Shown here: positions 27,927-39,612 of the stretch, piece by piece
Position numbering within the stretch: the stretch's first letter is position 1
How the letters are laid out: each line of letters starts with the position of its first letter
Source: Haematobia irritans
Taxonomy: Eukaryota > Arthropoda > Insecta > Diptera > Muscidae
NCBI RefSeq assembly: GCF_050003625.1
Contig: NC_134398.1
Span: 19,852,997-19,916,996, forward strand
Reading direction: 5' to 3'
DNA: 64,000 nucleotides
Translations under genes and position numbers: made by a program
The notes under the pieces: generated by a model
Told to the model about the DNA's origin: nothing
Database searches by the model: none
Seen by the model: the letters and a program-made list of their open reading frames with translations, nothing else

Positions 27927-28242
27927 CACGCAAAAAAATAATTCTTTCCTCCCAAACGAAATTTTAGACAAACAAAGTTCGTTTCTCATTTGCTTTTCGC
28001 TGTAAGGAAGTGTATTTGGACGAAAAGTATATACTTTTTGTGATAAACGTTTATTCTTTTCCAGGACGTAAAAACAATTTCATAAAGACAAACTCAAAAA
28101 AAAATAAAACATTGTTTTCTTGCTAATTGCATTTTCCCTCACATCCACGAGGTTTTTTAGTTCTTAACTCCTTTTCTTGTAATACCAACAATGTAGAAGA
28201 AACTATACGATTTTATAAGTTTTTAAAATTTTTTTACCTTTC

Positions 28243-28312
28243 GGCTGGACGGAGAATCGAACCGCGGACCATGCACTTTGTAAGCCAACACACTAACCAC
28301 TGAGCTATGTAG
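28243..28312 (-). other. tRNA-like segment (pseudo-tRNA or SINE head)
   Basis: On the minus strand: TAGCTCAGTGGTTAGTGTG (A-box type) and GGTTCGATTCTC (B box), spaced as in a tRNA. The acceptor stem does not pair convincingly, so I do not call a functional tRNA. Confidence 0.5.
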
Positions 28313-28395
28313 TTATATTTATATAGCATAGCTTGCGGCGCCCACGAACCGTATAAACAAAGTTTATTTAATAGAAACAAACATTTAGTTTGGCA

Positions 28396-28482
28396 CCGTG
28401 GAGCAGTGGTTGCTACGTCCGACTTGCATGCCAAGGGTCGTGGGTTCGATCCCTGCTTCGACCAAATTTTTTTTTTTTTTTG
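28396..28482 (+). other. tRNA-like segment followed by a T run
   Basis: A box TGGAGCAGTGGTTGCTACG and B box GGTCGTGGGTTCGATCCC, then CTTCGACCAAA and a run of about 15 T residues that would terminate RNA polymerase III. The 5' and 3' acceptor halves do not pair. It resembles the head of the SINE family in the window but lacks its body. Transcription by Pol III is conceivable. Confidence 0.5.
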
Positions 28483-28825
28483 ACATATATTCCTGATATG
28501 TTCGGAAGATTCCGAAAAAATGTTCCACATTATATTGTAGTATATTAAATTTTGAACTGTAAAATGTGTCTTATTAAAGACCTAAAGTCAGAAAAGAACA
28601 GTGTTTGATATAAACGAAATGGGATGTGTTGTTTTTTCAAAAATACCTTTTCTATTGAAAAAATAAAAATTTTGTAACAAACGAATTTTTTGGTGATAAA
28701 AGTTTAAAATTTTCGAAGCAATTCAAAAAACTCTAACAAAAGAAAAACGTTTTCCAAACGTTTTTTTTTTTCTTTGCGTGTAGATTTTAACTTTAAATCG
28801 GCTAATGCCCTGAGGTGGAACACAA

Positions 28826-29173
28826 CGGTTAGGTTAGGTGGCAGCCCGGTGTATCAATGTCACTTAGACTATTCAGTCCATTGTGATACTACATTGGTGA
28901 ACTTCTCTCTTATCACTGAGTGCTGTCCGATTCCATGTTAAGCTCAATGACAAGGGACCTCCTATTTATAGCCGAGTCCGAACGGCGTTCCAAATTGCAC
29001 TGAAACCACTTAGAGAAGCTTTGAAACCCTCAGAAATGTCACCAGCATTACTGAGGTGGCGTAGTCCACCGCCGAAAAACTTTTTGGTGTTCGGTCGAAG
29101 CAGGTATCGAACCCACGACCTTGTGTATGCAAGGCGGGCATGCTAACCATTGCACCACGGTGGCTCCCACCAT
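28826..29173 (-). mobile_element. tRNA-derived SINE, copy 2
   Basis: A minus-strand copy with the same head (A and B boxes at about 29100-29160) and body. It starts at the GGTTAGGTTAGG tail at 28828. A clear 10-bp target duplication TGGAACACAA flanks it (28816-28825 and 29174-29183). Confidence 0.9.
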
Positions 29174-29192
29174 TGGAACACAATGATATTAA

Positions 29193-30606
29193 AAACAAGT
29201 ATATACGGCCGTAAGTTCGGCCAGGCCGAATCTTATGTACCCTCCACCATGGATTGCGTAGAAACTTCTACGAAAGACTGTCATCCTCAATCGAAATACT
29301 TGGGTTGTGGTATCTTAAAACTTCTTAACATCGTTTTCTAATTTGTGAGTTAGTCCATACGTGGTATATACAATTATGAACTTGATATGGACCAATTTTT
29401 GTGTGATTGGAAATCGATTTATCTGAGCGATATATATAACTATAGACCGATATGGACCTAGTTGTTAACGACCACATACTAGCACAATGCACCAAATTTC
29501 AACTCACTCGGATGAAATTTGCTCCTCCAAGAGGCTCCAAAACGAAATCTCGGGATCGGTTTGTATGGGGGCTATATATGATTATGAACTGATATAGACC
29601 ACTTTTGGCATGGTTGTTAAATATCATATACGATCACCACGTACCAAATTTCAAGCAGATCGGATGAATTTTGCTTCTCCAAAATGCACCGGAGGTCAAA
29701 TCTGGGGATCGGTTTATATGGGAGCTTTATATAATTATGGACCGATTTCGACCAATTTTTGCATAGGAGTTTGAGGCCATATATAAACACCACGTACCAA
29801 ATTTCAACTGAATCAGATGAATTTTGGTCTTCCAAGAGGCTCCGGAGGTCAAATCTGGTGATCGGTTTATATGGGGGCTATATATAATTATGGACCGATG
29901 TGGACCAATTTTTGCACGGTTGTTAGAGACCATATACTAACACCATGTACCAAATTTCAGCCGGATCGGATGAAATTTGCTTCTCTTAGAGGCCTCGCAA
30001 GCCAAATCGGGGGATCGATTTATATGGGGGCTATACATAATTATGGACCGCTGTGGACCAATTTTTGCATGGTTGTTAGAGACCATATACTAACACCATG
30101 TACAAAATTTCAGCCGGGTCGGATGAAATTTGATTCTCTTAGAGGCCTCGCAAGCCAAATCGGGGATCGGTTTATATGGGGGCTATATATAATTATTGAC
30201 CGTTGTGGACCAATTTTTGCATGGTTGTTAGAGACCATATACTTACACCATGTACCAAATTTCAGCCAGATCGGATGAAATTTGCTTCTCTTAGAGGCCT
30301 CGCAAGCCAAATTTGGGGGTCCGTTTATATGGGGGCTATACGTAAAAGTGGACCGATATGGCCCATTTGCAATACCATCCGACCTACATCAATAACAACT
30401 ACTTGTGCCAAGTTTCAAGTCGATAGCTTGTTTCGTTCGGAAGTTAGCGTGATTTCAACAGACGGATGGACGGACATGCTCAGATCGACTCAGAATTTCA
30501 CCACGACCCAGAATATATATACTTTATGGGGTCTTAGAGCAATATTTCGATGTGTTACAAACGGAATGACAAAGTTAATATACCCCCATCCTATGGTGGA
30601 GGGTAT
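29193..30606 (-). mobile_element. HINE family A copy A3
   Basis: A minus-strand copy. The 3' terminus with hairpin TTCGGCCAGGCCGAA is at about 29216-29230. About seven 150-bp units occupy 29400-30300. The head has a short GTCC tract (30463-30475) and the 5' terminus is at about 30585-30606. It lacks the 29-bp satellite block present in A2, A4 and A6. Confidence 0.85.
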
Positions 30607-31637
30607 AACAAGTAAGTAAAGTCTAAAGTCGGGCGGAGCCGACTATATTATACCACTAACTTATAATACCCTGTTCCACAGTGTGGAGCAGGATATAAAT
30701 ATGGGAAACATTTAAATCTGAATCAATTTTAAGGAAACTTCGCAAAAGTTTATTTATGATTTATCGCTCGATATATATGTTTTAGAAGTTTAGGAAAGTT
30801 AGAGTAATTTTTATAAATTTTCGACTAAGCAGTGGCGATTTTACAAGGAAAATGTTGGTATTTTGACCATTTTTGTCGAAATCAGAAAAACATATATATG
30901 GGAGATATATCTAAATCTGAACCGATTTCAACCAAATTTGGCACGCATAGCTACAATGCTAATTCTACTCCGTGTGCAAAATTTCAACTAAATCGGAGTT
31001 AAAAATTGGCCTCTGTGGTCATATGAGTGAAAATCGGGCGAAAGCTATATATGGGTGATATATCTAAATCTGAACCGATTTCAATCAAATTTGGCACACA
31101 TAGCTAGAATGCTAATTTTACTCCCTGTGCAAAATTTCAACTAAATCGAAGCAAAAGATTGGCTCTGTGGTCATATGAGTGTAAATCGGGCGAAAGCTAT
31201 ATATGGGAGCTATATCTAAATCTGAACCGATTTCAACCAAATTTGGCACGCATAACTACAATGCTAATTCTACTTGTTGTGCAAAATTTCAATTAAATCG
31301 GAGTAAAAGATTGGCCACTGTGGTCATATGAGTGTAAATCGGGCGAACGATATATATGGGAGCTGTATCTAAATCTGAACCGATGTCTTCCAAAATCAAT
31401 AGGGTTCTATTCTGAGTCAAAACACATAGTTGTGCCAAATTTGAAGTCAATTGGACTAAAACTGCGATCTAGACTTTGATTACAAAAATGTGTTCCCGGA
31501 CAGACGGACATGGCTATATCGACTCAGGAGCATTTTTGCCAAAGACACCATGTGTCTATCTCGTCTCCTTCTGGGTGTTGCAAACATATGCACTAACTTA
31601 TAATACCCTGTTCCCCAGTGTGGCGCAGGGTATACAA
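30607..31637 (-). mobile_element. HINE family B' composite copy
   Basis: The order on the plus strand is a 3' end (30607-30645), then 45 bp of a 5' end (30650-30695), then subterminal and tandem units, then a second 5' end at about 31605-31637. This is a nested pair reduced by deletion. The junction (...GTTTCCCATA|TTTATA on the minus strand) is at the same internal position as in B1/B2 and B3/B4. It abuts A3. Confidence 0.75.
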
Positions 31638-31693
31638 ATAATTTATTAACCAAATCAAATGAAACATAAAATATTTATATGATATATACATAT

Positions 31694-34600
31694 TGGGGAT
31701 GCAAGGGAGAGTGACGCGTAATGCACAGCCTATCCTCTTCAAAAGACAACCTCACCCACTGTCGCATAGACTTGGTGCTCCCTGTTCCCTAGCAAACGAG
31801 GCTCTGTCGACCGGCCGTAGGCGGTATAACCTTCTCAGGTGCATGGTATCCATACCATGCTACCAAAGCACGTCTGGGTGCTTAGTCAGCAGCCCTGACA
31901 CCAGAATCGGACGCTGTGGGTCGATCCCTCACTCGTCCTAAATCTACACGATCAACGAAACCGTAACACATACATCCTACCATAACCAAACCGATAAACC
32001 GATGACGACCTTTAGCCTCAAACATGGATCACGAATTGGAACCTGGAACGTACGTACCCTTCTGGAGACATCAAAACTGGGACAACTCTGCAATGTATTC
32101 CTTCAATATAATCTCCTCCTCCTCGGCATATCCGAAGTGAGATGGCCAGGGTCTGGCGAGTTCTCAGCGCCGAACGGTCTAAGACTATTATTCTCCGGCA
32201 AACAAGCGGACCAGCGAAGAGAGGGTGGTGTCGGCATCCTCCTCTCAAAAAATGCATACCAGGCTTTAATGCAATGGAAAGCATATTCTGACCGAATCAT
32301 ATCAGCAAGATTTCGAACAAGAGCGAGAAATACAACAATCATACAGTGCTACGCACCGACGGATACAGCACAAATAGAGCAAAAGGAAGAATTCTATAAC
32401 AGCCTTGGCAAAGTATTTCAGGATGTTAAGCGAGGTGACATTATAATTTTACTCGGCGATTTCAATGCGCAATTAGGTGACAACAACAATGGCGTGGAGA
32501 AAACAATGGGCCGACACGGAATTGGCAATATGACCGAAAATGGTGAACTCTTTAAAAATTTTTGTCTAAATCACAACCTGGTAATTGGTGGAACATTATT
32601 TCCCCATAAACGCATACACAAAGTGACATGGGTCTCACCCGACGGTATGACCGAAAATCAAATCGATCACATAGCCATAAGTAAAAATTGGAGAGGTTCT
32701 CTCCTAGATGTGCGAAATAAGCGAGGAGCAGATATATTCACCGATCATCACTTGCTAACCGCCACCATCCGCCTTAAAGTAGCCGCAATAAAAAAGGGCT
32801 CAAGAGGCCAGAAAAGGTTCGACACTGCAAAACTAGAAAATCCTACTACCAAATCTGATTTTACCAATGCTATAAGAGACGCGTTTAACAACCATTCTAC
32901 AAATGACACATGGACACACACGAAGAACATATTGATTAAAGCCGCAGAGGAACATATCGGCTACAAAACAATGACGAAGAAACCATGGATAACTGATAAA
33001 ACATGGAATCTTATTCGCATGCGGTCGGAAGCAAAAAATGCTACCAATTCTGCTAAAACAAGGAACGCGAAAACACTAGCACAAAGAGAGCACGCTAGAC
33101 TGGACAAAATGGTGAAAAAAAGCGCTAGATCGGACAAAAGGAACTGGAGCAACCATATCGCCCTAACAGCACAAGCAGCAGCAGACACACATCGCAACCG
33201 AGACTTATATAAATCAGTTCGACAGCTGACGAGGTCATCGACAGCAACATCCAAGCCATTAAGAAGCAGTAACGGCGAGTTAACGTCAATAAAAGAGGAG
33301 CAAATCAAAATATGGGAAACATACTACAAAGAGCTGCTCACGGCACCCACACACCCCCTGGAAAACATCTGCAATTGCTCTCAGCATGAAGAAGCACTAC
33401 ATTTTGACACTTCCTGTCCCAACATACCAGAAATAGCCCAAGCAATTTCATCTCTGAAGTCCCACAAATCTCCTGGCCCAGACAACATATCTCCGGAGTT
33501 ATTGAAAGCCGATAGCTCGCTGAGTGCCGAACTTTTACAACCATTTGTATCAAATTTTTGGTCAACAGAAGTCTTACCGACGGAAGTCAAGGAAGGAATT
33601 ATTACTTTGCTCCCGAAGAAAGGCGACCTATCTCTATGCAAGAACTGGAGGGGAATCACATTATTAAACATGGTCAACAAAGTAATATCACATATCCTGA
33701 ACAAGCGGTTATCAGACTTTGTAAATCCAAGCTTGAGAAACGAACAAGCTGGCTTTAGAGCGCGGCGGTCTTGTGTCGACCATGTCAACACTATACGAAT
33801 AATAGTCGAACAATCCGTTGAGTGGCGCTCACCACTTTATCTGTGCTTCATTGACTTTGCAAAAGCTTTTGATACCATACGACACGAAGCATTACTGAAA
33901 GCGCTGGAATGTAAGAGAGTTCCAAAAAAAATAATCCGCCTAATAGCTAGCCTGTACGACGGTGCAACTTGCCGAATACGACACGAACAGCAGCTTAGCG
34001 ACCAAATAACAGTCGAGATAGGCGTACGCCAAGGATGTGTCCTCTCACCACTCCTCTTCAACATACTTCTCGATGTAATAATGTCACGAGTAACCCAAAG
34101 TCACAGAGGAATAACCTGGGGACTACAAGGAAACCTCTGCGATCTCGACTACGCCGACGATATCTGCCTGATTGCGCATAAGGGCACAGAAATCCAAGGT
34201 ATGCTGAACGAGCTAAATAAGTATGCGGCGACTGCTGGAATGTCCATAAATATCCAAAAAACAAAAGTCATGCGAATCAATGCGAGCAACAATGATACAA
34301 TTGCAGTAAATCGGAAGCCAATTGAAAATGTAAATACATTCTGCTACCTGGGAAGCATTATAACATCCGAAGGTGGTTCCTCCGAAGATATAAAAAAGCG
34401 CCTCAATAAGGGCCGAGCCGCTTTCGCGTCCCTTGAGAAAGTATGGCGTTCAACATATATATCGAGGAACACGAAAATCAAAATCTTCAACGCAAGCATA
34501 AAATCAGTAATACTGTATGGCTGTGAGACATGGAATTCCGCAAACAAAGAACTACAGGCTATTCAAGTATTTATTAATCGCTGCCTAAGGAAAATAGTAC

Positions 34601-34927
34601 GAATATTTTGGCCAAATACTATCACAAACGAAGAACTATGGCGTACCACCAAGCAGGAATCTGTACTATTGGAAATTCGAAGAAGAAAATGGATGTGGAT
34701 CGGGCATACCTTGAGGAAGCCGCACGATGACATAACAAGAACAGCACTTGACTGGAATCCACAGGGAAGCCGAAGAAGAGGTAGACCAGCGAACACGTGG
34801 AGAAGACTAGTAGATGCCGAAATACACGATGCGGGATACACTTGGCGAGAACTAAAAAACTTAGCTAATGACAGAACAAAATGGAATGCATTTGTTACGG
34901 CCCTATGTTCCTCCTAGGAATTTCAGG

Positions 34928-34956
<29 letters not shown>
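31694..34956 (+). mobile_element. APE-type non-LTR retrotransposon (RTE/CR1-like LINE), apparently full length
   Basis: A GC-richer unit with about 308 bp of 5' UTR (31694-32001), one intact frame, and a short 3' end running into (TA)n (34931-34961). ATATATACATAT occurs on both sides (31682-31693 and 34957-34968) and may be the target duplication, although it overlaps the TA tail. An intact frame and almost no UTR decay suggest a recent insertion. Confidence 0.85.
32002..34917 (+). CDS. LINE ORF: apurinic endonuclease plus reverse transcriptase
   Basis: A 971-aa uninterrupted frame. The N-terminal endonuclease domain shows GTWNVRTL (residues 13-20), ISEVRWPG with Glu45, GDFNAQLG (152-159) and a DHHLLT motif near residue 250. 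The reverse transcriptase domain shows GFRARRSCVDHV, motif A FIDFAKAFDT (616-625), motif B RQGCVLSPLLFN and motif C YADD (717-720). The C-terminal part has the RRRGRPANTWRR segment typical of this group of invertebrate LINEs. No gag-like first ORF and no RNase H domain are seen, which fits an RTE-like layout. The protein would nick target DNA and prime reverse transcription of its RNA. All catalytic motifs look intact, so it may be active. The exact clade is uncertain. Confidence 0.92.
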   Translation: MTTFSLKHGSRIGTWNVRTLLETSKLGQLCNVFLQYNLLLLGISEVRWPGSGEFSAPNGLRLLFSGKQADQRREGGVGILLSKNAYQALMQWKAYSDRIISARFRTRARNTTIIQCYAPTDTAQIEQKEEFYNSLGKVFQDVKRGDIIILLGDFNAQLGDNNNGVEKTMGRHGIGNMTENGELFKNFCLNHNLVIGGTLFPHKRIHKVTWVSPDGMTENQIDHIAISKNWRGSLLDVRNKRGADIFTDHHLLTATIRLKVAAIKKGSRGQKRFDTAKLENPTTKSDFTNAIRDAFNNHSTNDTWTHTKNILIKAAEEHIGYKTMTKKPWITDKTWNLIRMRSEAKNATNSAKTRNAKTLAQREHARLDKMVKKSARSDKRNWSNHIALTAQAAADTHRNRDLYKSVRQLTRSSTATSKPLRSSNGELTSIKEEQIKIWETYYKELLTAPTHPLENICNCSQHEEALHFDTSCPNIPEIAQAISSLKSHKSPGPDNISPELLKADSSLSAELLQPFVSNFWSTEVLPTEVKEGIITLLPKKGDLSLCKNWRGITLLNMVNKVISHILNKRLSDFVNPSLRNEQAGFRARRSCVDHVNTIRIIVEQSVEWRSPLYLCFIDFAKAFDTIRHEALLKALECKRVPKKIIRLIASLYDGATCRIRHEQQLSDQITVEIGVRQGCVLSPLLFNILLDVIMSRVTQSHRGITWGLQGNLCDLDYADDICLIAHKGTEIQGMLNELNKYAATAGMSINIQKTKVMRINASNNDTIAVNRKPIENVNTFCYLGSIITSEGGSSEDIKKRLNKGRAAFASLEKVWRSTYISRNTKIKIFNASIKSVILYGCETWNSANKELQAIQVFINRCLRKIVRIFWPNTITNEELWRTTKQESVLLEIRRRKWMWIGHTLRKPHDDITRTALDWNPQGSRRRGRPANTWRRLVDAEIHDAGYTWRELKNLANDRTKWNAFVTALCSS

Positions 34957-34961
<5 letters not shown>
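34931..34961. repeat. (TA)n tail of the LINE
   Basis: About 15 TA dinucleotides at the 3' end of the LINE. Simple-repeat tails are common in RTE-like elements. Confidence 0.7.
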
Positions 34962-34970
<9 letters not shown>

Positions 34971-34980
34971 ACATTTTCAA

Positions 34981-35029
34981 GCCCCATAAAGTATTTGCTG
35001 TTTTCTGGTAAATCACAAATACCCTTGGA
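34981..35029 (-). pseudogene. CBM14 peritrophin 3' fragment, decayed
   Basis: Read on the minus strand this encodes SKGICDLPENSKYFMG, which aligns with the C-terminus of gene 3 (SKGSCDLPENTKCIME). The last conserved Cys is changed to Tyr and the stop is lost. Only the final ~16 codons remain. The LINE lies just to the right edge of the homology break, so its insertion or a deletion removed the rest. Confidence 0.75.
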
Positions 35030-35389
35030 AGTAATTTAAATTAAATTAAATGTGTAAAAATTTCAGTATATTAAAAAATATATTCTGTAATAATTTAAAT
35101 TGAAATAGAATTCAAATCTTATTCACATAATTTCCACACCATATTAAAAGTTTGTTTTATTTATTGTAAATTATTTGTTTTACTTTTTATATGTTAAAAT
35201 TTAATTATTTAATTTAAACCAGACTTTGAAATTCATTTTAGAATTCAGAATTTTAAAATTACACAATTTTCATACTAAATTCAAATTTTGTTGTGATTAT
35301 AAATCATTTGTTATGTTTTACAAAATAAAAGCATTTATGTATTAATTCACGTGTAAAATAAAATATTTATTTATTATTCAAAAACATAT
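35030..35389. repeat. Diverged copies of the gene 3 downstream flank
   Basis: AT-rich DNA built from two or three copies of a ~110-130-bp unit (AATAGAATTCAAAT, CACATAATTT, TTATTGATTATAAATCAT, GTTTTACAAAATAAA). The same unit lies directly 3' of gene 3 (39430-39600) and at 36986-37255. This is the decayed 3' flank of duplicated gene-3-like copies. Confidence 0.6.
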
Positions 35390-35437
35390 TGCTCCATAAT
35401 GCATTTGGTGCTTTCCGGTAAATCGAAAATACCCTTG
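35390..35437 (-). pseudogene. Second CBM14 peritrophin 3' fragment, decayed
   Basis: The minus strand encodes SKGIFDLPESTKCIMEQ. The match to the gene 3 C-terminus is clear, but the fifth conserved Cys is Phe and the TAA stop has become CAA. It is followed on the plus-strand left by the same downstream flank as gene 3. With the fragment at 34981 this shows at least two lost relatives of gene 3. Confidence 0.78.
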
Positions 35438-35471
35438 GAGGCAATTCGAATTAAATGTGTAAACTTAATTG

Positions 35472-36985
<1,514 letters not shown>

Positions 36986-37256
36986 ATCGTGTTTTTATTT
37001 TTCAATTCATATGTGAAAAATATTTATTTCATTTAAAACCATATTCTATAGCCATTGAAATTCAATTACAATTCAAATAATATTCACATAATTTTCACAC
37101 ATTTTACTATTGTGTTTTATTGATTATAAATCATTTCCTTTTATTAAAAAAAAACATATTCTGTTATATTTTATATTCATATAAAATTCAAATCATATTA
37201 ACATAATTTTCACAAGCATATTAAAAGTTTATTTTATTGATTATAAATCATGTTTT
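36986..37256. repeat. Diverged copies of the gene 3 downstream flank
   Basis: Two further units of the repeat described at 35030-35389 (CCATATTCTATAGCCATTGA; TTTTATTGATTATAAATCAT twice). They are cut by HINE A4 at 37257. Confidence 0.6.
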
Positions 37257-39427
37257 TATACCCTCCATCATAGGATGGGGGTATATTAACTTTGTCATTC
37301 CGTTTGTAACACACCGAAATATTGCTCTAAGACCCCATAAAGTATATATATTCTGGGTCGTGGTGAAATTCTGAGTCGATCTAAGCATGTCCGTCCGTCC
37401 GTCCGTCCGTCCGTCTGTTGAAATCACGCTAACTTCCGAACGAAACAAGCTATCGACTTGAAACTTGGCACAAGTAGTTGTTATCGATGTAGGTCGGATG
37501 GTATTGAAAATGGGCCATTTCGGTCCACTTTTACGTATAGCCCCAATATAAAGGGACCCTCAGATTTGGCTTGTGGAGCCTCTAAAAGAAGCATATTTCA
37601 TCCGATCCGGCTGAAATTTGGTATATGGTGTTGGTATATGGTCTCTAACAACCATGCAAAAATTGGTCCACATCGGTCCATAATTATATATAGCCCCCAT
37701 ATAAACCGATCCCCAGATTTGGGTTGCGGAGCCTAAAAGAGGAGCAAATTTCATCCGATCCGGCTGAAATTTGGTACATTGTGTTGGTATATGGTCTCTA
37801 ACAACCGCGCAAAAATTGGTTCACATCGGTCCATAATTATATATAGCCCCCATATAAACCGATCCCCAGATTTGGCTTGCCGAGCCTCAAAGAGAAGAAA
37901 ATTTCATCCGATCCGGCTGAAATTTGGTACATGATGTTGGTATATGGTCTCTAACAACCATGCAAAAATTGGTCCATATCGGTCCTTAATTATATATAGC
38001 CCCCATATAAACCGATCCCCAGATTTCGCTTGTGCAGCCTCTAAGAGAAGCATATTTCATCCGATCCGGCTGAAATTTGGTACATGGTGTTGGTATATGG
38101 TCTCTAACAATCGTGCAAAAATTGGTCCACATCGGTCCATAATTATATATAGCCCCCATATAAACCGATCTCAGATTTGGCTTGCGGAGCCTCAAAGAGA
38201 AGCAAATTTCATCCGATCCGGCTGAAATTTGGTACATGATGTTGGTATATGGTCTCTAACAACCATGCAAAAATTGGTCCACATCGGTCCATAATTATAT
38301 ATAGCGCCTATATAAACCGATCCCCAGATTTGGGTTGCGGAGCCTCAAAGAGAAGCAAATTTCATCCGATCCGCCTGAAATTTGGTACATTATATTGGTA
38401 TATGGTCTCTAACAACCATGCAAAAATTGGTCCACATCGGTTCATAATTATATATAGCCCCCATATAAACCGATCCCCAGATGTGGCTTGCGAAGTCTCC
38501 AACAGCAGCAAATTTCATCCAATCCGGTTGTAATTTGGAACATGGTGTTAGTATATGATCTTTAACAACCGTGGCAGAATTGGTCCATATCGGTCCATAA
38601 TTATATATAGCCCCCATATAAAACGTTCTCCAGATTTGACCTCCGGAGCCTCTTGGAGGAGCAAAATTCATTCGATCCGGTTCAAATTAGGAACGTGGTG
38701 TTAGTATATGGTCGCTAACAACCATACCAAAATTGGTCCAATGACACAAAAATTGGTCCATATCGGTTCATAATCATGGTTGCCACTAGAGCCAAAAATA
38801 ATCTACCAAATTTTTATTTCTATAGAAAATTTTGTCAAAATTTTATTTCTAGAGAAAATTTTGTTAAAATTTTATTCGGTTCATAATAAAATTTTCATCA
38901 TTGTCAGAATTTTATTTCTATAAAAAATTTTGTCAAAATTTTATTTCTATAGAAAATTTTGTTCAAATTTTATTCTGTTCATAATCATGGTTGCCACTCG
39001 AGCCAAAAATAATCTACCAAGATTTTATTTCTATAGAAAATTTTTTTAAAATTTTATTTCTGTAGAAATTTTTGTCAAAATTTTCTTTCTATAGAAAATT
39101 TTGTCAAAATGTTTATTTCTATAGAAAATTTTGTGAAAATTTTATTTCTATCGAAAATTTTGTTAAAATTTTATTTCTACTTTTTCAAACTGAATTATAT
39201 ACGTATTGGATCGATCTTTTTTGATTTAATATATACCACGTATGGACTTACATACAATTTAGAAGATGGTGTTAGGAGGTTTTAAGATACCTTGCCATCG
39301 GCAAGCGTTACCGCAACTTAGGTCATTCGATTGTGGATGGCAGTGTTTAGAAGAAGTTTCTAAGCAATCCATGATGGAGGGTACATAAGCTTCGGCCTGG
39401 CCGAACTTACGGCCGTATATACTTGTT
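37257..39427 (+). mobile_element. HINE family A copy A4, complete
   Basis: A plus-strand copy with all parts: 5' terminus TATACCCTCCATCATAGG (37257), (GTCC)n tract (37389-37412), about nine 150-bp units (37540-38740), a 29-bp minisatellite block (38800-39190), and the 3' terminus with hairpin TTCGGCCTGGCCGAA and ACGGCCGTATATACTTGTT. It is the best reference copy of the family in the window. Confidence 0.87.
38800..39190 (-). repeat. 29-bp minisatellite block inside HINE A4
   Basis: About 12 units (TTTTATTTCTATAGAAAATT) at the same relative position as in A2 and A6, bounded by the same GGTTGCCACTCGAGCC spacer. The block is in the same orientation relative to the element in all three copies. 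Confidence 0.88.
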
Positions 39428-39578
39428 ATTTTTAAATTCATATGTGTAAAGTTTTTAATTTAATTTAATACCATATTTTGTTACCATTGAAATTCAAATA
39501 GAATTCAAATAATTTTCACACATATTACAATTGTGTTTTATGGATCATAAATGGTTTTTTAATGTTTTACAAAATAAA
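39428..39578. repeat. Gene 3 downstream flank, reference unit
   Basis: The unit found duplicated at 35030-35389 and 36986-37256, here directly next to the gene 3 poly(A) signal. Confidence 0.55.
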
Positions 39579-39584
39579 TTTATT
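39579..39584 (-). terminator. Poly(A) signal of gene 3
   Basis: AATAAA on the minus strand 29 nt after the TAA stop, followed by a second overlapping AATAAA-like hexamer. Confidence 0.6.
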
Positions 39585-39612
39585 TATTTTTTCAATTCAG
39601 ATGGGGAGCATT

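Larger units (their letters stand above)
27927..28780. mobile_element. MITE family G (TA target), carrying tRNA-like segments
   Basis: An 854-bp element with terminal inverted repeats CACGCAAA..., flanked by TA duplications (27925-27926 and 28781-28782). Removing it restores a continuous HINE relic (...AAATTTA|TAGATTTT...). The interior holds two tRNA-like segments in opposite orientation. No transposase frame. Confidence 0.75.

Noticed and set aside
28396..28465. Functional tRNA gene
   Set aside because: A and B boxes are good but the acceptor stem does not pair and no clean cloverleaf forms.
32018..34841. Several frames on the opposite strand or other phases of the LINE
   Set aside because: They overlap the 971-residue EN-RT frame, which has all motifs; the others have none.
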